Positions 8,462-16,197 of a stretch of 64,000 nucleotides of DNA are shown piece after piece. The position numbers and the translations under genes are program-made. The stretch spans positions 275,799 through 339,798 of the forward strand of contig UCKM01000013.1 of the NCBI GenBank assembly GCA_900473175.1, in the 5' to 3' direction. The stretch's first letter is position 1. Each line of letters begins with the position of its first letter. Below the pieces are notes generated by a model that searched no databases, had not been told where the DNA came from, and worked only from the letters and a program-made list of their open reading frames with translations. The stretch comes from Hyphomicrobiales bacterium. Its GTDB lineage: Bacteria > Pseudomonadota > Alphaproteobacteria > Rhizobiales > Rhizobiaceae.

Positions 8462-8586
8462 CGGTATCCTCCGGCATCCCTGGGATGCTTCAGGTGCGTA
8501 ATTGACGCTAGGTATATGATGAATACTTTACGGTCAATGGCGCGAAACACCAGCGCCAGAGTTTCCCGAGAACAGAGACTTTACGT

Positions 8587-9420
8587 ATGACAGACACAGT
8601 TTTCAGCCGGCTACGGATTTCCCGGGCAGACGGTATTGCCACAATCACGATCGACAACCCGCCGGTAAACGTTCTCGATGTTCCGTTGATGAGCGAAATC
8701 CGCAGCTTTCTCCTCTCCGTTCGTGATGATCCGGACACACGCGTGCTGGTTTTCGAGAGCGCAGACCCGGAGTTCTTTATTGCCCATGTCGACATGACAT
8801 TGATCGACGAGCCGCACGCCTTTGACGATTTTGTCCGTGAGGCTCCGGAGGGCCTCAATCCGTTCCAAGCCTTCGGCGAGCTTCTGCGAGAACAGCCGCA
8901 GGTCACAATCGTCAAGCTCGCCGGTTTGGCCCGCGGCGGCGGCGCTGAGTTTGTCGCAGCGGCCGATATGGCATTTGCCGCCGAGGGCCGAGCGGGACTT
9001 GCCCAATGCGAGGCGCTGATGGGCATCACGCCGGGAGGTGGGGCCACCCAGTATCTGTCCAGCCGGTTGACGCGCGGTCGGGCCCTTGAGGTGATCCTCG
9101 GCGCCGATCTCGTCGACGCTGCGACGGCGGAACGCTATGGTTGGATCAACCGGGCATTGCCGGCCTCGGAGCTTGATGGCTTCGTCGACCAGCTGGCGCG
9201 CAACATTGCAGCGTTGCCCGAAGGCGTCATCGCCGCTGCCAAGAAGGCGATTCCACCCGCAGACTTGCGGGAAGGCTTCAGTCGCGAACACGACGCCTGG
9301 GCGGGGCTGTTCGCACGTCCTGCAGCCGAGAAGCTCATCCGGGGTGGGCTGAAGGCAGGAGCACAGACCAAGGACGGCGAGCGAAACCTGGAAGGTCTGC
9401 TCCGTGCGCTGCGGGCTTGA
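8587..9420 (+). CDS. enoyl-CoA hydratase/isomerase-family (crotonase) protein
   Basis: The 277-residue product has the crotonase fold signature: IATITIDNPPVNVLDVPLMS near the start, then KLAGLARGGGAEFVAAADMA supplying an oxyanion-hole loop, then LAQCEALMGITPGGGATQYL and ADLVDAATAERYGWINRALP. It is likely a soluble enzyme on a CoA thioester or related carbonyl substrate. The classical first catalytic Glu is not obvious, so hydratase activity is not assured. It is divergent from HxlR and upstream of the SDR gene in the same direction, 170 bases away, with a LysR-type element in that gap, so the SDR gene probably has its own promoter. Confidence 0.85.
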   Translation: MTDTVFSRLRISRADGIATITIDNPPVNVLDVPLMSEIRSFLLSVRDDPDTRVLVFESADPEFFIAHVDMTLIDEPHAFDDFVREAPEGLNPFQAFGELLREQPQVTIVKLAGLARGGGAEFVAAADMAFAAEGRAGLAQCEALMGITPGGGATQYLSSRLTRGRALEVILGADLVDAATAERYGWINRALPASELDGFVDQLARNIAALPEGVIAAAKKAIPPADLREGFSREHDAWAGLFARPAAEKLIRGGLKAGAQTKDGERNLEGLLRALRA

Positions 9421-9449
9421 CGCCCCGCCTTCGCCCGACGTTCCGCACT

Positions 9450-9482
9450 TTGCAACACAGTTCAGCACTTCTCGATACTAAG
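9450..9482 (+). promoter_or_regulatory. repeated 33-bp LysR-type element upstream of SDR gene
   Basis: On the plus strand it is TTGCAACACAGTTC, an 11-base spacer, then ATACTAAG. This matches the copies at 4839 and 13404 (opposite strand) and at 10906 with no gap in the alignment. It ends 107 bases before the SDR start codon and points toward it. Confidence 0.6.
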
Positions 9483-9589
9483 AGCCGTTACTGGAGAACA
9501 TTAAGTTAGCGGGACAGGCGGTCGAGCGTCTTTCGCATTTTGTGCAAACCACGCGGGCTTGGGTCGACGACGTAAAAAAGGAAGAACAA

Positions 9590-10330
9590 ATGATTGATCT
9601 GAACGGGAAACGTGCATTGGTAACCGGAGGGTCGCGGGGCATCGGTGCCGCGATCGCATTGGCTCTGGCCGAGAACGGCGCTGACGTGGCATTTACGTAC
9701 CAGCGCTCGGCTGAAAAAGCTGACACGGTGGCCAAATCCATCGAGAGTACGGGGCGGCGCGCGATTGCTATTCAAGCCGACAGTGCCGATACTGAGGCGA
9801 TCACGCGCGCAGCCAGCGATGCCATCACGGCGCTTGGCGGTCTCGATATTCTCGTCAACAGCGCGGCGATCGGCCACTCCGGAACGATCGCCGACCTTGA
9901 TGTGGCTGAGTATCAAACGTTGATGGACGTCAACGTGCGAGCGCCCGTGCTGTTCGCGAAGGCTGTCATTCCGCATCTTTCCGCTGGCGGGCGCATCATC
10001 TCTATCGGATCGGGTCTCGGCGAGCGGGTTCCCTTCCCGGGCGTAACGGCTTATGCGATGTCCAAGGCGGCACTCACCTCTTTCACCCGCGGGCTGTCGC
10101 GCGAACTTGGTCCGAACGGCATTACGGTAAACCTCGTGCAGCCCGGATCCGTGGATACGGATGCAAATCCGGCGGACGGTGCGGCAGCTGACTTCCAGCG
10201 GAGCCTCACGTCGCTGGGACGTTTCGGCGAGCCACGCGAAATCGCGAATCTTGTAGTCTTTCTTGCAAGTCCTGCCGCGAGCCTGATTACGGGTGCCATC
10301 CTGACCGCCGATGGGGGCGCGATAGCCTGA
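9590..10330 (+). CDS. short-chain dehydrogenase/reductase (FabG-like)
   Basis: This 246-residue classical SDR starts at ATG 9590 (MIDLNGKRALVTGGSRGIG). It shows the TGGSRGIG cofactor motif, the ILVNSAAIGHSG region, the active-site serine in SIGSGLGERVPF and the catalytic pair in AYAMSKAALT (YxxxK), and ends with FLASPAASLITGAILTADGG. It reduces or oxidises a carbonyl/alcohol with NAD(P)H in the cytoplasm; its position outside a fatty-acid operon argues against it being the main FabG. The in-frame codons from 9542 to 9590 are not conserved in SDRs. Its promoter carries one of the repeated elements. Confidence 0.92.
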   Translation: MIDLNGKRALVTGGSRGIGAAIALALAENGADVAFTYQRSAEKADTVAKSIESTGRRAIAIQADSADTEAITRAASDAITALGGLDILVNSAAIGHSGTIADLDVAEYQTLMDVNVRAPVLFAKAVIPHLSAGGRIISIGSGLGERVPFPGVTAYAMSKAALTSFTRGLSRELGPNGITVNLVQPGSVDTDANPADGAAADFQRSLTSLGRFGEPREIANLVVFLASPAASLITGAILTADGGAIA

Positions 10331-10394
10331 CTGCGCTCGATCTTCCGTATGCCGGGGGAGAACCTTCGCTCCCCCCGCGGACGATCGGCGTGTC

Positions 10395-10890
10395 GACCGC
10401 TATCCAGAAAAGCAGGCTGGGATGGATGCTCGCTCCCGCATCGGATGATCGTCGATCTCCAGGCCTGCTACCGCCTCGCCGACGATAAGAGTTGTTCCGC
10501 CAAGCGGTCAATCCGCCGTCGCAGCGTCGAGGCCGGTCCAATGGGCGGCGAACGCCCAAAGGTCGGTCATCTCCGTCGATTGCCTTGCTGGTTGGCTTCC
10601 CGGCGCCGTACCCGGCCCGCTCGTCGACCCCCAGGATCCGGGGCTTATCGCCGAGCTTCACGGCTGGAGCGCCGCAACATATTTGAAGCTGCAAGCCCGG
10701 CACGACGCGATCGTCGGTATCAGCCGCCGTGACCAGGATTCGCCGGATAGGGCATGCCCGAGCGGATCGTGTGACAGGGCGAACAGGACAGGAGAGTGCG
10801 GAAGTCGGTTTCCTTCCCTGGATCGCCGCAGCCAGGGCAACGCCTGGTTTCGGGCGCTTCCCGCAATGTATCATGACATCCTTGATCGAC
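10395..10890 (-). pseudogene. decayed prolyl oligopeptidase (S9 family), C-terminal part
   Basis: Three minus-strand frames together give the C-terminal catalytic region of a prolyl oligopeptidase. The first reads GDPGKETDFRTLLSCSPCHT and IRSGMPYPA (about 10830-10740); a +1 shift gives ILVTAADTDDRVVPG; another shift gives SFKYVAALQ; then a frame with ERAGYGAGKPTSKAID. In the family these blocks run in one frame as ...YGDP..., ...SPYHNI...YPAILVTTADxDDRVVPxHSFKYxAALQ... and ...GHGAGKP.... The active-site Asp is in TADTDDR, and the catalytic His position has become Tyr in AGYGAGKP. At least two frameshifts and the lost N-terminal half make it non-functional. Between 10395 and 10490 an unassigned frame reads LIVGEAVAGLEIDDHPM. 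Confidence 0.75.
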
Positions 10891-10905
10891 CTCCCGTTGT
10901 GCGTT

Positions 10906-10938
10906 TTGCAACAGAGTTTCGCATTTGGGGAGACTATG
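10906..10938 (+). promoter_or_regulatory. repeated 33-bp LysR-type element upstream of VOC gene
   Basis: On the plus strand it is TTGCAACAGAGTTT, an 11-base spacer, then AGACTATG. It keeps the spacing of the other copies. It lies 208 bases before the VOC start codon and points toward it. Nothing else recognisable lies between 10939 and 11146. Confidence 0.6.
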
Positions 10939-11146
10939 CTGCCAGTATATGCACGACTAACGTCTACACCAAGAGTTCTCATGAACGCCGGCACTGCACC
11001 CGAAGTTATGGCAGAAGGGCCCTTAGGTGGGCGACTTGAATCAGGAAGTATGAACTTCGGATCCGGCAGAGCGCATAGTCCTGCAACCGTTGCGGGATGG
11101 TTTCCCAGCCGGATCTGGAGCGACAAAAATTAAACCAGGAAATCAC

Positions 11147-11563
11147 ATGGAAGACTTCGTCCGTCGCCTCCATCATGTCGGTGTCGTCGTCAACGACCTG
11201 CAGAGTAGCCTTGACTGGTATCGAGACAAGCTTGAGTTCGAGCACCAGTACAGTTTCACCTTGCCTGGCGCGCAGGTGGCCATGCTCGTTCGCGGCGAAG
11301 CTCGGCTCGAAATCTTTCAAGTCGAAGGTGCTGCCCCCGGGGCGAACGAGCGAGAAGATATCGAAACACTCCTGAAACGCGGTGGCGTCAACCATTTCGC
11401 GCTCAATGTCGATGAGCTGGAAGAGACCGTAGCCGCGCTGGCGGCCAAGGGTGTTGAAATAGTCATACCGCCGTCTTCCGTCCCCAACAATTCCGGCGAT
11501 CGTTTCGCTTACATCCGGGACAATGACAGGATGCTGGTCGAGTTGTTTCAACCGGCGTCCTGA
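11147..11563 (+). CDS. VOC (glyoxalase/bleomycin-resistance) family protein
   Basis: The protein has 138 residues and a single glyoxalase-like fold. It starts RLHHVGVVVNDLQSSLDWYR, has the second paired half at GGVNHFALNVDELEETVAAL, and ends NDRMLVELFQPAS. The likely metal ligands are His10, Glu56 (RLEIF), His80 and Glu133. Such proteins act as lyases, epimerases or dioxygenases on small molecules; which one is not visible. The ATG at 11147 follows AGGAAA; earlier in-frame codons are not family-like. It points away from the porin gene, and one of the repeated elements lies upstream. Confidence 0.85.
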   Translation: MEDFVRRLHHVGVVVNDLQSSLDWYRDKLEFEHQYSFTLPGAQVAMLVRGEARLEIFQVEGAAPGANEREDIETLLKRGGVNHFALNVDELEETVAALAAKGVEIVIPPSSVPNNSGDRFAYIRDNDRMLVELFQPAS

Positions 11564-11700
11564 GAATGGGTGCTGTGATATCGACCCCAGAATGCCCCTC
11601 ATCGCGCGGCACCGCGTCTTGCATCTCAGGCGAGCGATCCATCGTCCCTGAATGCTTGGCACGGCGAAAGGCGGCTTTGGTGCGTAGGGCTGTGCATTCG

Positions 11701-13203
11701 CTACCATGAGTATTTCAATTCCGCTCGAACATAGTTGCTGTCAGTGCCTCCGGCGTCGCGAAGCGTCGAGCCGACCTGGTAATGGACGGCCTCCAGCGAC
11801 CCCGTGAGAACGGGAGTGAAGCGGTAGTCCGCCCTGACCTGCAAATAGGCCCCTGTCCACGCCGACCCCTGACCCGCCGTGCCAGACACGGGAACGCTTG
11901 GCAGGGTGTAGACGGCGTCATCAGTCGTCTGTCGCCAAAGCAGTCCGACCCCGGCCATCAGGGTCAGGTCTTCTGTCGGCTGAACGGTGACCGATGGTTT
12001 TATGTGAACGAGGTTGGCGTATCCGGTATGACCGCCGAGCGAGAAATAAAAGCCGTTCGGAAACAGCGGATTGAAAGTGCCGAGCGTGCCGTTGCCCGCA
12101 TCACCGTCGCCCGTCGCCACGTCGAACTGCAGACCGATCCGCGGCGACCAGGTGACATTCTCGAAGGTGTAGCCGGTTCTCGCACCCATGGCCCAGGCCA
12201 GAATATCGGCCGAGCCGACCTTGCCGACCTGTCCCATCGCTTCCGCGTCCCAGTCGAAACCAGCATATTTGCCGGCCGTCCGGATATTGAGGATATGCCT
12301 GTCCTCCTCACCTGACGCGCTGAGAAAGGTGGCGTCCTTGCGCTGATAAAGCGCATAATATGCGGAGGCCTCGATATCCGGCGACAGCTGCCATTCCACA
12401 CGAGCTCCGCTGAACATTGCATCGCCACTCGATCGGTCATCGAAAGGGCGGTCATCGCGATACTGGACAGGTCGGCTGACAAGACCATAGAAGCGCCATG
12501 CATCCGTCTCCCAACCGGCCCAGACAGCATCGAACGACTGACGGACATTCGGCCCATCGCGTGTCGAAACGAACCGCTCCAGGTCGAACGCAAAGTCTTG
12601 ACGGCCAACCCTTGCCCTGAACGTTCCGCTGTCGGTCTCTTGCGTATAGCCGATGAATGCTTGCCGAAGGTCAAATCGGTTCGCGTCGTTAGGGCCGACT
12701 ACCGTTTTGTTGAACGCACGCACATCCTCGAACTGTGTGAACAATTGCCAGTTTTCATTCAGGTGAACATCGATATGGAGCTGCGCGCGCTGCAACCAGT
12801 AGGAGTCCCCGGGATTCGTACGCACGGTTCCGAAAGCCGGCGCATCACTGACTTCGAAGATTTCGCGCAGATTGAGCCCGAGCGAGATGTAGCTGTCGGG
12901 ATTGGAGGGAAACAACGGAATGTATTTCAGATTGTCCAGCGGCTCAGTCCGCAGTTTCGGATCGGCGAGAAGCGACCAGTCCTCCCGCGACCTGTCGGCT
13001 TTTATCGAAGGCCTCTCCTGCTTCAGGCCAGAATCATCTGCCATTGCTGACTGGTAGTCCCATTGAACAAAGGCGAGGGCAGCGAGAGAGAGCAACGGTA
13101 ATCGCGCCCTGGATACGGACCGAAGGCCAAGCGTTATTGAAAGACGCGAGGTGGCGTATCTCTGTTGGTCGATCATCTCTTTGCCTTTCAGCCTTCTGCC
13201 CAT
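11701..13203 (-). CDS. outer-membrane beta-barrel channel, alginate-export/porin family
   Basis: This is a 500-residue outer-membrane protein. After an N-terminal stretch (LPLLSLAALAFVQWDYQSAM, likely cleaved after AMA) the mature chain alternates hydrophilic and aromatic residues as in beta-barrels. It contains QLHIDVHLNENWQLFTQFED, ARVGRQDFAFD and RVEWQLSPDIEASAYYALY, and ends NYVRAELKYSW, with the terminal aromatic residue typical of barrels inserted by BamA. The pattern matches the alginate-export (AlgE-like) family of channels. I chose the ATG at 13203 because AGGA lies seven bases upstream and the leader is the same as that of the isochorismatase gene; a start at 13176 is also possible. 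It is divergent from the third LysR gene. Confidence 0.85.
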   Translation of the reverse strand: MGRRLKGKEMIDQQRYATSRLSITLGLRSVSRARLPLLSLAALAFVQWDYQSAMADDSGLKQERPSIKADRSREDWSLLADPKLRTEPLDNLKYIPLFPSNPDSYISLGLNLREIFEVSDAPAFGTVRTNPGDSYWLQRAQLHIDVHLNENWQLFTQFEDVRAFNKTVVGPNDANRFDLRQAFIGYTQETDSGTFRARVGRQDFAFDLERFVSTRDGPNVRQSFDAVWAGWETDAWRFYGLVSRPVQYRDDRPFDDRSSGDAMFSGARVEWQLSPDIEASAYYALYQRKDATFLSASGEEDRHILNIRTAGKYAGFDWDAEAMGQVGKVGSADILAWAMGARTGYTFENVTWSPRIGLQFDVATGDGDAGNGTLGTFNPLFPNGFYFSLGGHTGYANLVHIKPSVTVQPTEDLTLMAGVGLLWRQTTDDAVYTLPSVPVSGTAGQGSAWTGAYLQVRADYRFTPVLTGSLEAVHYQVGSTLRDAGGTDSNYVRAELKYSW

Positions 13204-13284
13204 GGCCACATCCTGTGTTAATTTTTCATGGGTGATCGCCGTCGTCCGCCACTGGCACGACGTGCGATGGACGGACAAATGAGT

Positions 13285-13336
13285 GGAAGCTGTTACGAAA
13301 GATTATGTAGTAAATCCTGTATTACCGGTTCGTGAG
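13285..13336 (-). pseudogene. relic of an isochorismatase-gene 5' end in the porin promoter
   Basis: On the minus strand this reads GAACCGGTAATACAGGAT and then ATAATCTTTCGTAACAGC. The isochorismatase gene at 4733 has GAACCGCTAACACAGGAT before its start and then ATGACCTTTCGTAACGGC. So the leader and the first six codons of a second copy are still visible, with the start codon changed from ATG to ATA. It is evidence that the third LysR gene once faced an isochorismatase gene, now replaced by the porin gene. Confidence 0.6.
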
Positions 13337-13403
13337 ACACGTTGCGGGGATACCCGCATGGGCGAGTCAGCCGCTGCGAAGTTGTCATTCTCTTCGTTGC
13401 CTT

Positions 13404-13436
13404 GGTAGTCTTCGGTCGTGTGAAGCCGTGTCGCAA
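13404..13436 (-). promoter_or_regulatory. repeated 33-bp LysR-type element at porin/LysR divergon
   Basis: On the minus strand it is TTGCGACACGGCTT, an 11-base spacer, then AGACTACC. It is nearly the same as the copy at 4839 and sits at the same place: just before the GTG of the LysR gene, pointing to the divergent gene. Confidence 0.65.
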
Positions 13437-13451
13437 AATAAGGAACGCTTT

Positions 13452-14360
13452 GTGGAAATTGAGGATCTAAGAATATTCGTCGAAGTGGCCGAGGCGGGCG
13501 GAGTCTCATCCGCAGCGCTGCGACTGGGCATCTCCAAGTCGATGGTCAGCCGGCGGATCACCAGGCTCGAGGAACAACTCGGCGCACAGCTATTTGCAAG
13601 GACAACCCGTGGTATAGCGCTCACGGAAGCAGGCGCCACATTCCGCGATTACGCAGCCAGGACCTCCGCCGAATTGGACCTGGTGCGCGAAACGATCCTG
13701 CCCGCCGGTAAGCTTCGAGGCCGCATGCGCGTAGCCGCCCCATTGTCATTTGGTCCGACCTGTTTTGCTCCCGTGCTCTCGCGGATGGCTAGCCAACACC
13801 CGCAGCTACAAATCCTTTCTTCCTTTACTGATCGCTTCGTGGATCTCGTGGGAGAAGGGTTTGATTGCGCAATCCGGCTGGGGCATCTGTCGGATTCGAA
13901 CCTCGTCGCAAGACGTATCGGACCGATCTTTGGCAAGCTGGTTGCAAGTCCTGCCTATATCGAGGCTCACGGTGCTCCCGAGACACCGGACGAGATTGTG
14001 AAGCATCAGACCGTTATGCGGGACGCCGAGAAGTGGCAATTCATGGATGGCGACGAGATCGTCACGGTGCGGCCCCAGGGACGCTTCATAGCTGATAACG
14101 CAATGTCTCTGGTAGCGGCCGCTCTGGACGGAGTTGGGGTCGCCTATCTGCCAGAGCCGTTGGTCGCGGATCATATTAGTTCGGGCGCGCTGGTGCCAAT
14201 CATGGCGCGTCATCCGATTCCGCCGGCCGGCATCTTCGTCGTGAGGCCGCCCGGCCAATATCCCTCTCGAAAAGTGCGAGCTCTCACTGAGATGCTTATC
14301 GAACGATTTGGAACCCGGTCCGCTAGCGAGGATACGTCGGCTACCGACAAGGTACTTTAA
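13452..14360 (+). CDS. LysR-family transcriptional regulator (paralogue 3)
   Basis: This 302-residue LysR protein has the helix-turn-helix at residues 1-60 (VEIEDLRIFVEVAEAGGVSS, then LRLGISKSMVSRRITRLEEQ) and the binding domain with SSFTDRFVDLVGEGFDCAIR. It is collinear with the LysR proteins at 1877 and 4887. GTG at 13452 follows AAGGAA and aligns with their starts; the longer frame from 13332 is non-coding leader. It is divergent from the porin gene and probably controls it through the element at 13404-13436. Confidence 0.92.
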   Translation: MEIEDLRIFVEVAEAGGVSSAALRLGISKSMVSRRITRLEEQLGAQLFARTTRGIALTEAGATFRDYAARTSAELDLVRETILPAGKLRGRMRVAAPLSFGPTCFAPVLSRMASQHPQLQILSSFTDRFVDLVGEGFDCAIRLGHLSDSNLVARRIGPIFGKLVASPAYIEAHGAPETPDEIVKHQTVMRDAEKWQFMDGDEIVTVRPQGRFIADNAMSLVAAALDGVGVAYLPEPLVADHISSGALVPIMARHPIPPAGIFVVRPPGQYPSRKVRALTEMLIERFGTRSASEDTSATDKVL

Positions 14361-14477
14361 CGATCGGTGCAGGATAGTGGCATTCCTTGCACTGAAGCCG
14401 CGAGAGCCGACTGAAGCAAAGATATTGCATAGTGGTCCCGTATGGTGCGGAGACCTGCCGGAAACACCAGCGTTGAA

Positions 14478-16043
14478 TCATGACTTCGCTCGCACCACCG
14501 TCTGCCGCGGAAAGAGAATCCCTCCAGAAGATGTCTTCGCTCCGCTGACAACGAGTGGAGCGTCATACCTTGCCGGGCAACATATCCCGAGCCTCGTGTG
14601 CAGCCGTGAAGCTGATTCAGGCAGAAACGGTAGTAAGCAGCGAGCGACGATGGCGAGCCCATGGACCTGCTCCGCCAGTGTCGCACCAAGACGAGCCGAA
14701 ATCCTTTGCCGTCCCGTATGGTTGAGCTCGCCGAGCAAGGCCTTGGCATCAGACCAGGGCGCTTTCCGCGTAAACTCCCTGTTCGCGGACCCCAGATAGG
14801 AAAAGATTTCTGTCAGGCCGACGTGAAGTTCGTAGTTATCGAAGGCATCCAGAATCTTTTCGGGAAGACGCGCTGCTTCGCGAACAAGGGCACTGTCGGG
14901 AACGGCTGGCGTTACACCGGAGAAGGACGAAGACAGTAATGTGAGAACCCGATTGAGGAGATTTCCAAGCTGCCCGCCAAGTTCTCCCGACCACGCGGCC
15001 TCGAGCCGTTCCTCGGAGAAATCCCCATCATGGGCCGAACGGATATGGCGGAGCAGGTAATAACGAAGTGCGTCCGGAGTCTGGTAGTTTTGAACGAGAC
15101 CATCGGGATCGATGCCGTTGCCGGTCGATTTCCCGATCTTCCGCCCGTTGGCGGTCAGGTAGCCATGAACGTAGATCGACGACGGCAGCGGTACGCCAGC
15201 GGAAAGGAGTATCGCCGGCCAGTAGATCGCATGGAACTTGGATATCCCCTTTCCGACGAAGTGAATGCGCTCGCCCTGGCGCGCCCAATATTGGCTGAAC
15301 AGCGCCTCGTCGGAACCGTAACCGAGCCCTGTCAGGTAGTTCGCCAAGGCATCGAACCAGACATAGATAACTTCGTCGTTGTCGGGCACGGGCACTCCCC
15401 AGCCGCGTGCCCTTTCGGCACTGCGCGACACACTGATGTCCTCGAGCCCGCGCCGGAGCAAGGCAAGTATCTCGTTTCGCCGGTGAACCGGCACGACCTG
15501 AAGCTCCTCTGTCTCGATCAGACGAAGGATACGGTTGCCATATCCGGAGAGGCGGAAGAACCAGTTTTCTTCCTTGACGACTTCAAGCGGGATACCGTGC
15601 TCCGGGCATCGGCCGTCATCGAGATCTGGTAGGTCGTAGAACTGCTCACAGCCCACGCAATAAAAGCCCTCATAGCTCTTTCGATAAAGATCGCCATTCT
15701 TCGCACATGCGTTCCAGAGCGAATGAACGCAGGCAGCATGTCTTGAATCAGCGGATGTGCGGACGAACGCGTCGCTTGAGATGTGGAGGCGCTTGCCAAG
15801 CTCTTCGAAGTGGTCTGCATTTTCGCCGACGAAGTCGGCCACGGGGCGTCCCGCCGCCTCCGCGGCACGGACGTTCTTCAGGCTGTTATCATCCGTCCCG
15901 CACTGAAACCTGACGTCGTTGCCGAGAAGTCGGGAATGGCGAGCATAAGCGTCGGCCTGCACGAGTTCGAGCGCAAAACCCACATGTGGTGCGGCATTGA
16001 CGTATGGAATCGAGGTTGTGATGTAAGTCGTTGTGTTGTTCAT
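14478..16043 (-). CDS. metG: methionyl-tRNA synthetase, second-type (MetG paralogue)
   Basis: The 521-residue enzyme charges tRNA-Met with methionine. It has the class I HIGH-type motif as PHVGFA (residues 19-24), a single zinc knuckle (Cys129, Cys132, Cys146, His149 in YCVGCEQF and RCPEHG), and the KMSKS-type motif as KIGKS (302-306). The C-terminal helical anticodon domain runs to about 490, with no tRNA-binding C-terminal extension. It lacks the double-zinc insert of long MetRS enzymes. Its setting among accessory genes suggests a spare or resistance copy, with the main gene elsewhere; that is inference. The ATG at 16043 has AAGGA in its leader. A Met-codon leader peptide and terminator lie immediately upstream and probably regulate it by attenuation. 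Confidence 0.9.
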   Translation of the reverse strand: MNNTTTYITTSIPYVNAAPHVGFALELVQADAYARHSRLLGNDVRFQCGTDDNSLKNVRAAEAAGRPVADFVGENADHFEELGKRLHISSDAFVRTSADSRHAACVHSLWNACAKNGDLYRKSYEGFYCVGCEQFYDLPDLDDGRCPEHGIPLEVVKEENWFFRLSGYGNRILRLIETEELQVVPVHRRNEILALLRRGLEDISVSRSAERARGWGVPVPDNDEVIYVWFDALANYLTGLGYGSDEALFSQYWARQGERIHFVGKGISKFHAIYWPAILLSAGVPLPSSIYVHGYLTANGRKIGKSTGNGIDPDGLVQNYQTPDALRYYLLRHIRSAHDGDFSEERLEAAWSGELGGQLGNLLNRVLTLLSSSFSGVTPAVPDSALVREAARLPEKILDAFDNYELHVGLTEIFSYLGSANREFTRKAPWSDAKALLGELNHTGRQRISARLGATLAEQVHGLAIVARCLLPFLPESASRLHTRLGICCPARYDAPLVVSGAKTSSGGILFPRQTVVRAKS

Positions 16044-16092
16044 TGGGATATCCTTGTGGAGGTTGAATATCCCTCAAGGCGGATCGACCAAT

Positions 16093-16116
16093 GAAAAACC
16101 GCCTCAAGGGCGGTCT
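16093..16116 (-). terminator. metG: intrinsic terminator inside the metG leader (attenuator arms 3:4)
   Basis: On the minus strand the stem is ACCGCC (16114-16109) and GGCGGT (16103-16098) around a CTTGA loop, followed by a run of four more T. It ends about 50 bases before the metG start, so it would stop transcription before the gene. The left arm can instead pair with GGCGG at 16146-16142 (arm 2). Confidence 0.75.
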
Positions 16117-16141
16117 AAGGTGCATAAAAAGCGCACAAAAT

Positions 16142-16177
16142 CCGCCACGCTAGGAGCGCAGCATCATCATCGTGGCG
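16142..16177 (-). promoter_or_regulatory. metG: metG leader pause/antiterminator region (arms 1 and 2)
   Basis: On the minus strand, CGCCACG (16177-16171) can pair with CGTGGCG (16149-16143), and the three Met codons lie in the loop. The right arm, extended to GGCGG, can alternatively pair with CCGCC of the terminator stem. A ribosome stalled at the Met codons would cover arm 1 and free arm 2 to form the antiterminator. This is the standard geometry of leader-peptide attenuation. Confidence 0.65.
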
Positions 16178-16197
16178 TTGGCAAAAAGTGTGTCCAT
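16150..16197 (-). CDS. metG leader peptide with three consecutive Met codons
   Basis: A short minus-strand frame from ATG 16197 encodes MDTLFANATMMMLRS and stops at TAG (16152-16150). The three Met codons in a row (16170-16162) lie inside a predicted hairpin, and the stop codon overlaps its right side. The peptide ends about 35 bases before the terminator that precedes methionyl-tRNA synthetase. The likely role is to sense charged tRNA-Met by ribosome position, as Phe, Trp or Leu leader peptides do for their genes. The Shine-Dalgarno match upstream of ATG 16197 is weak; a shorter peptide starting at one of the three internal ATGs is possible. Confidence 0.65.
   Translation of the reverse strand: MDTLFANATMMMLRS

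Noticed and set aside
8540-8586. possible LysR-type element before the enoyl-CoA hydratase-like gene (AGAGTTTC, then AGAGACTTTACG)
   Set aside because: The left block is missing and the site would overlap the start codon region, unlike all other copies. The divergent HxlR is a better candidate regulator.
10287-11126. 279-codon minus-strand open frame
   Set aside because: Composition is Arg/Pro/Gly-rich and no single family fits. It crosses fragments of the prolyl oligopeptidase relic in the wrong frame for most of its length.
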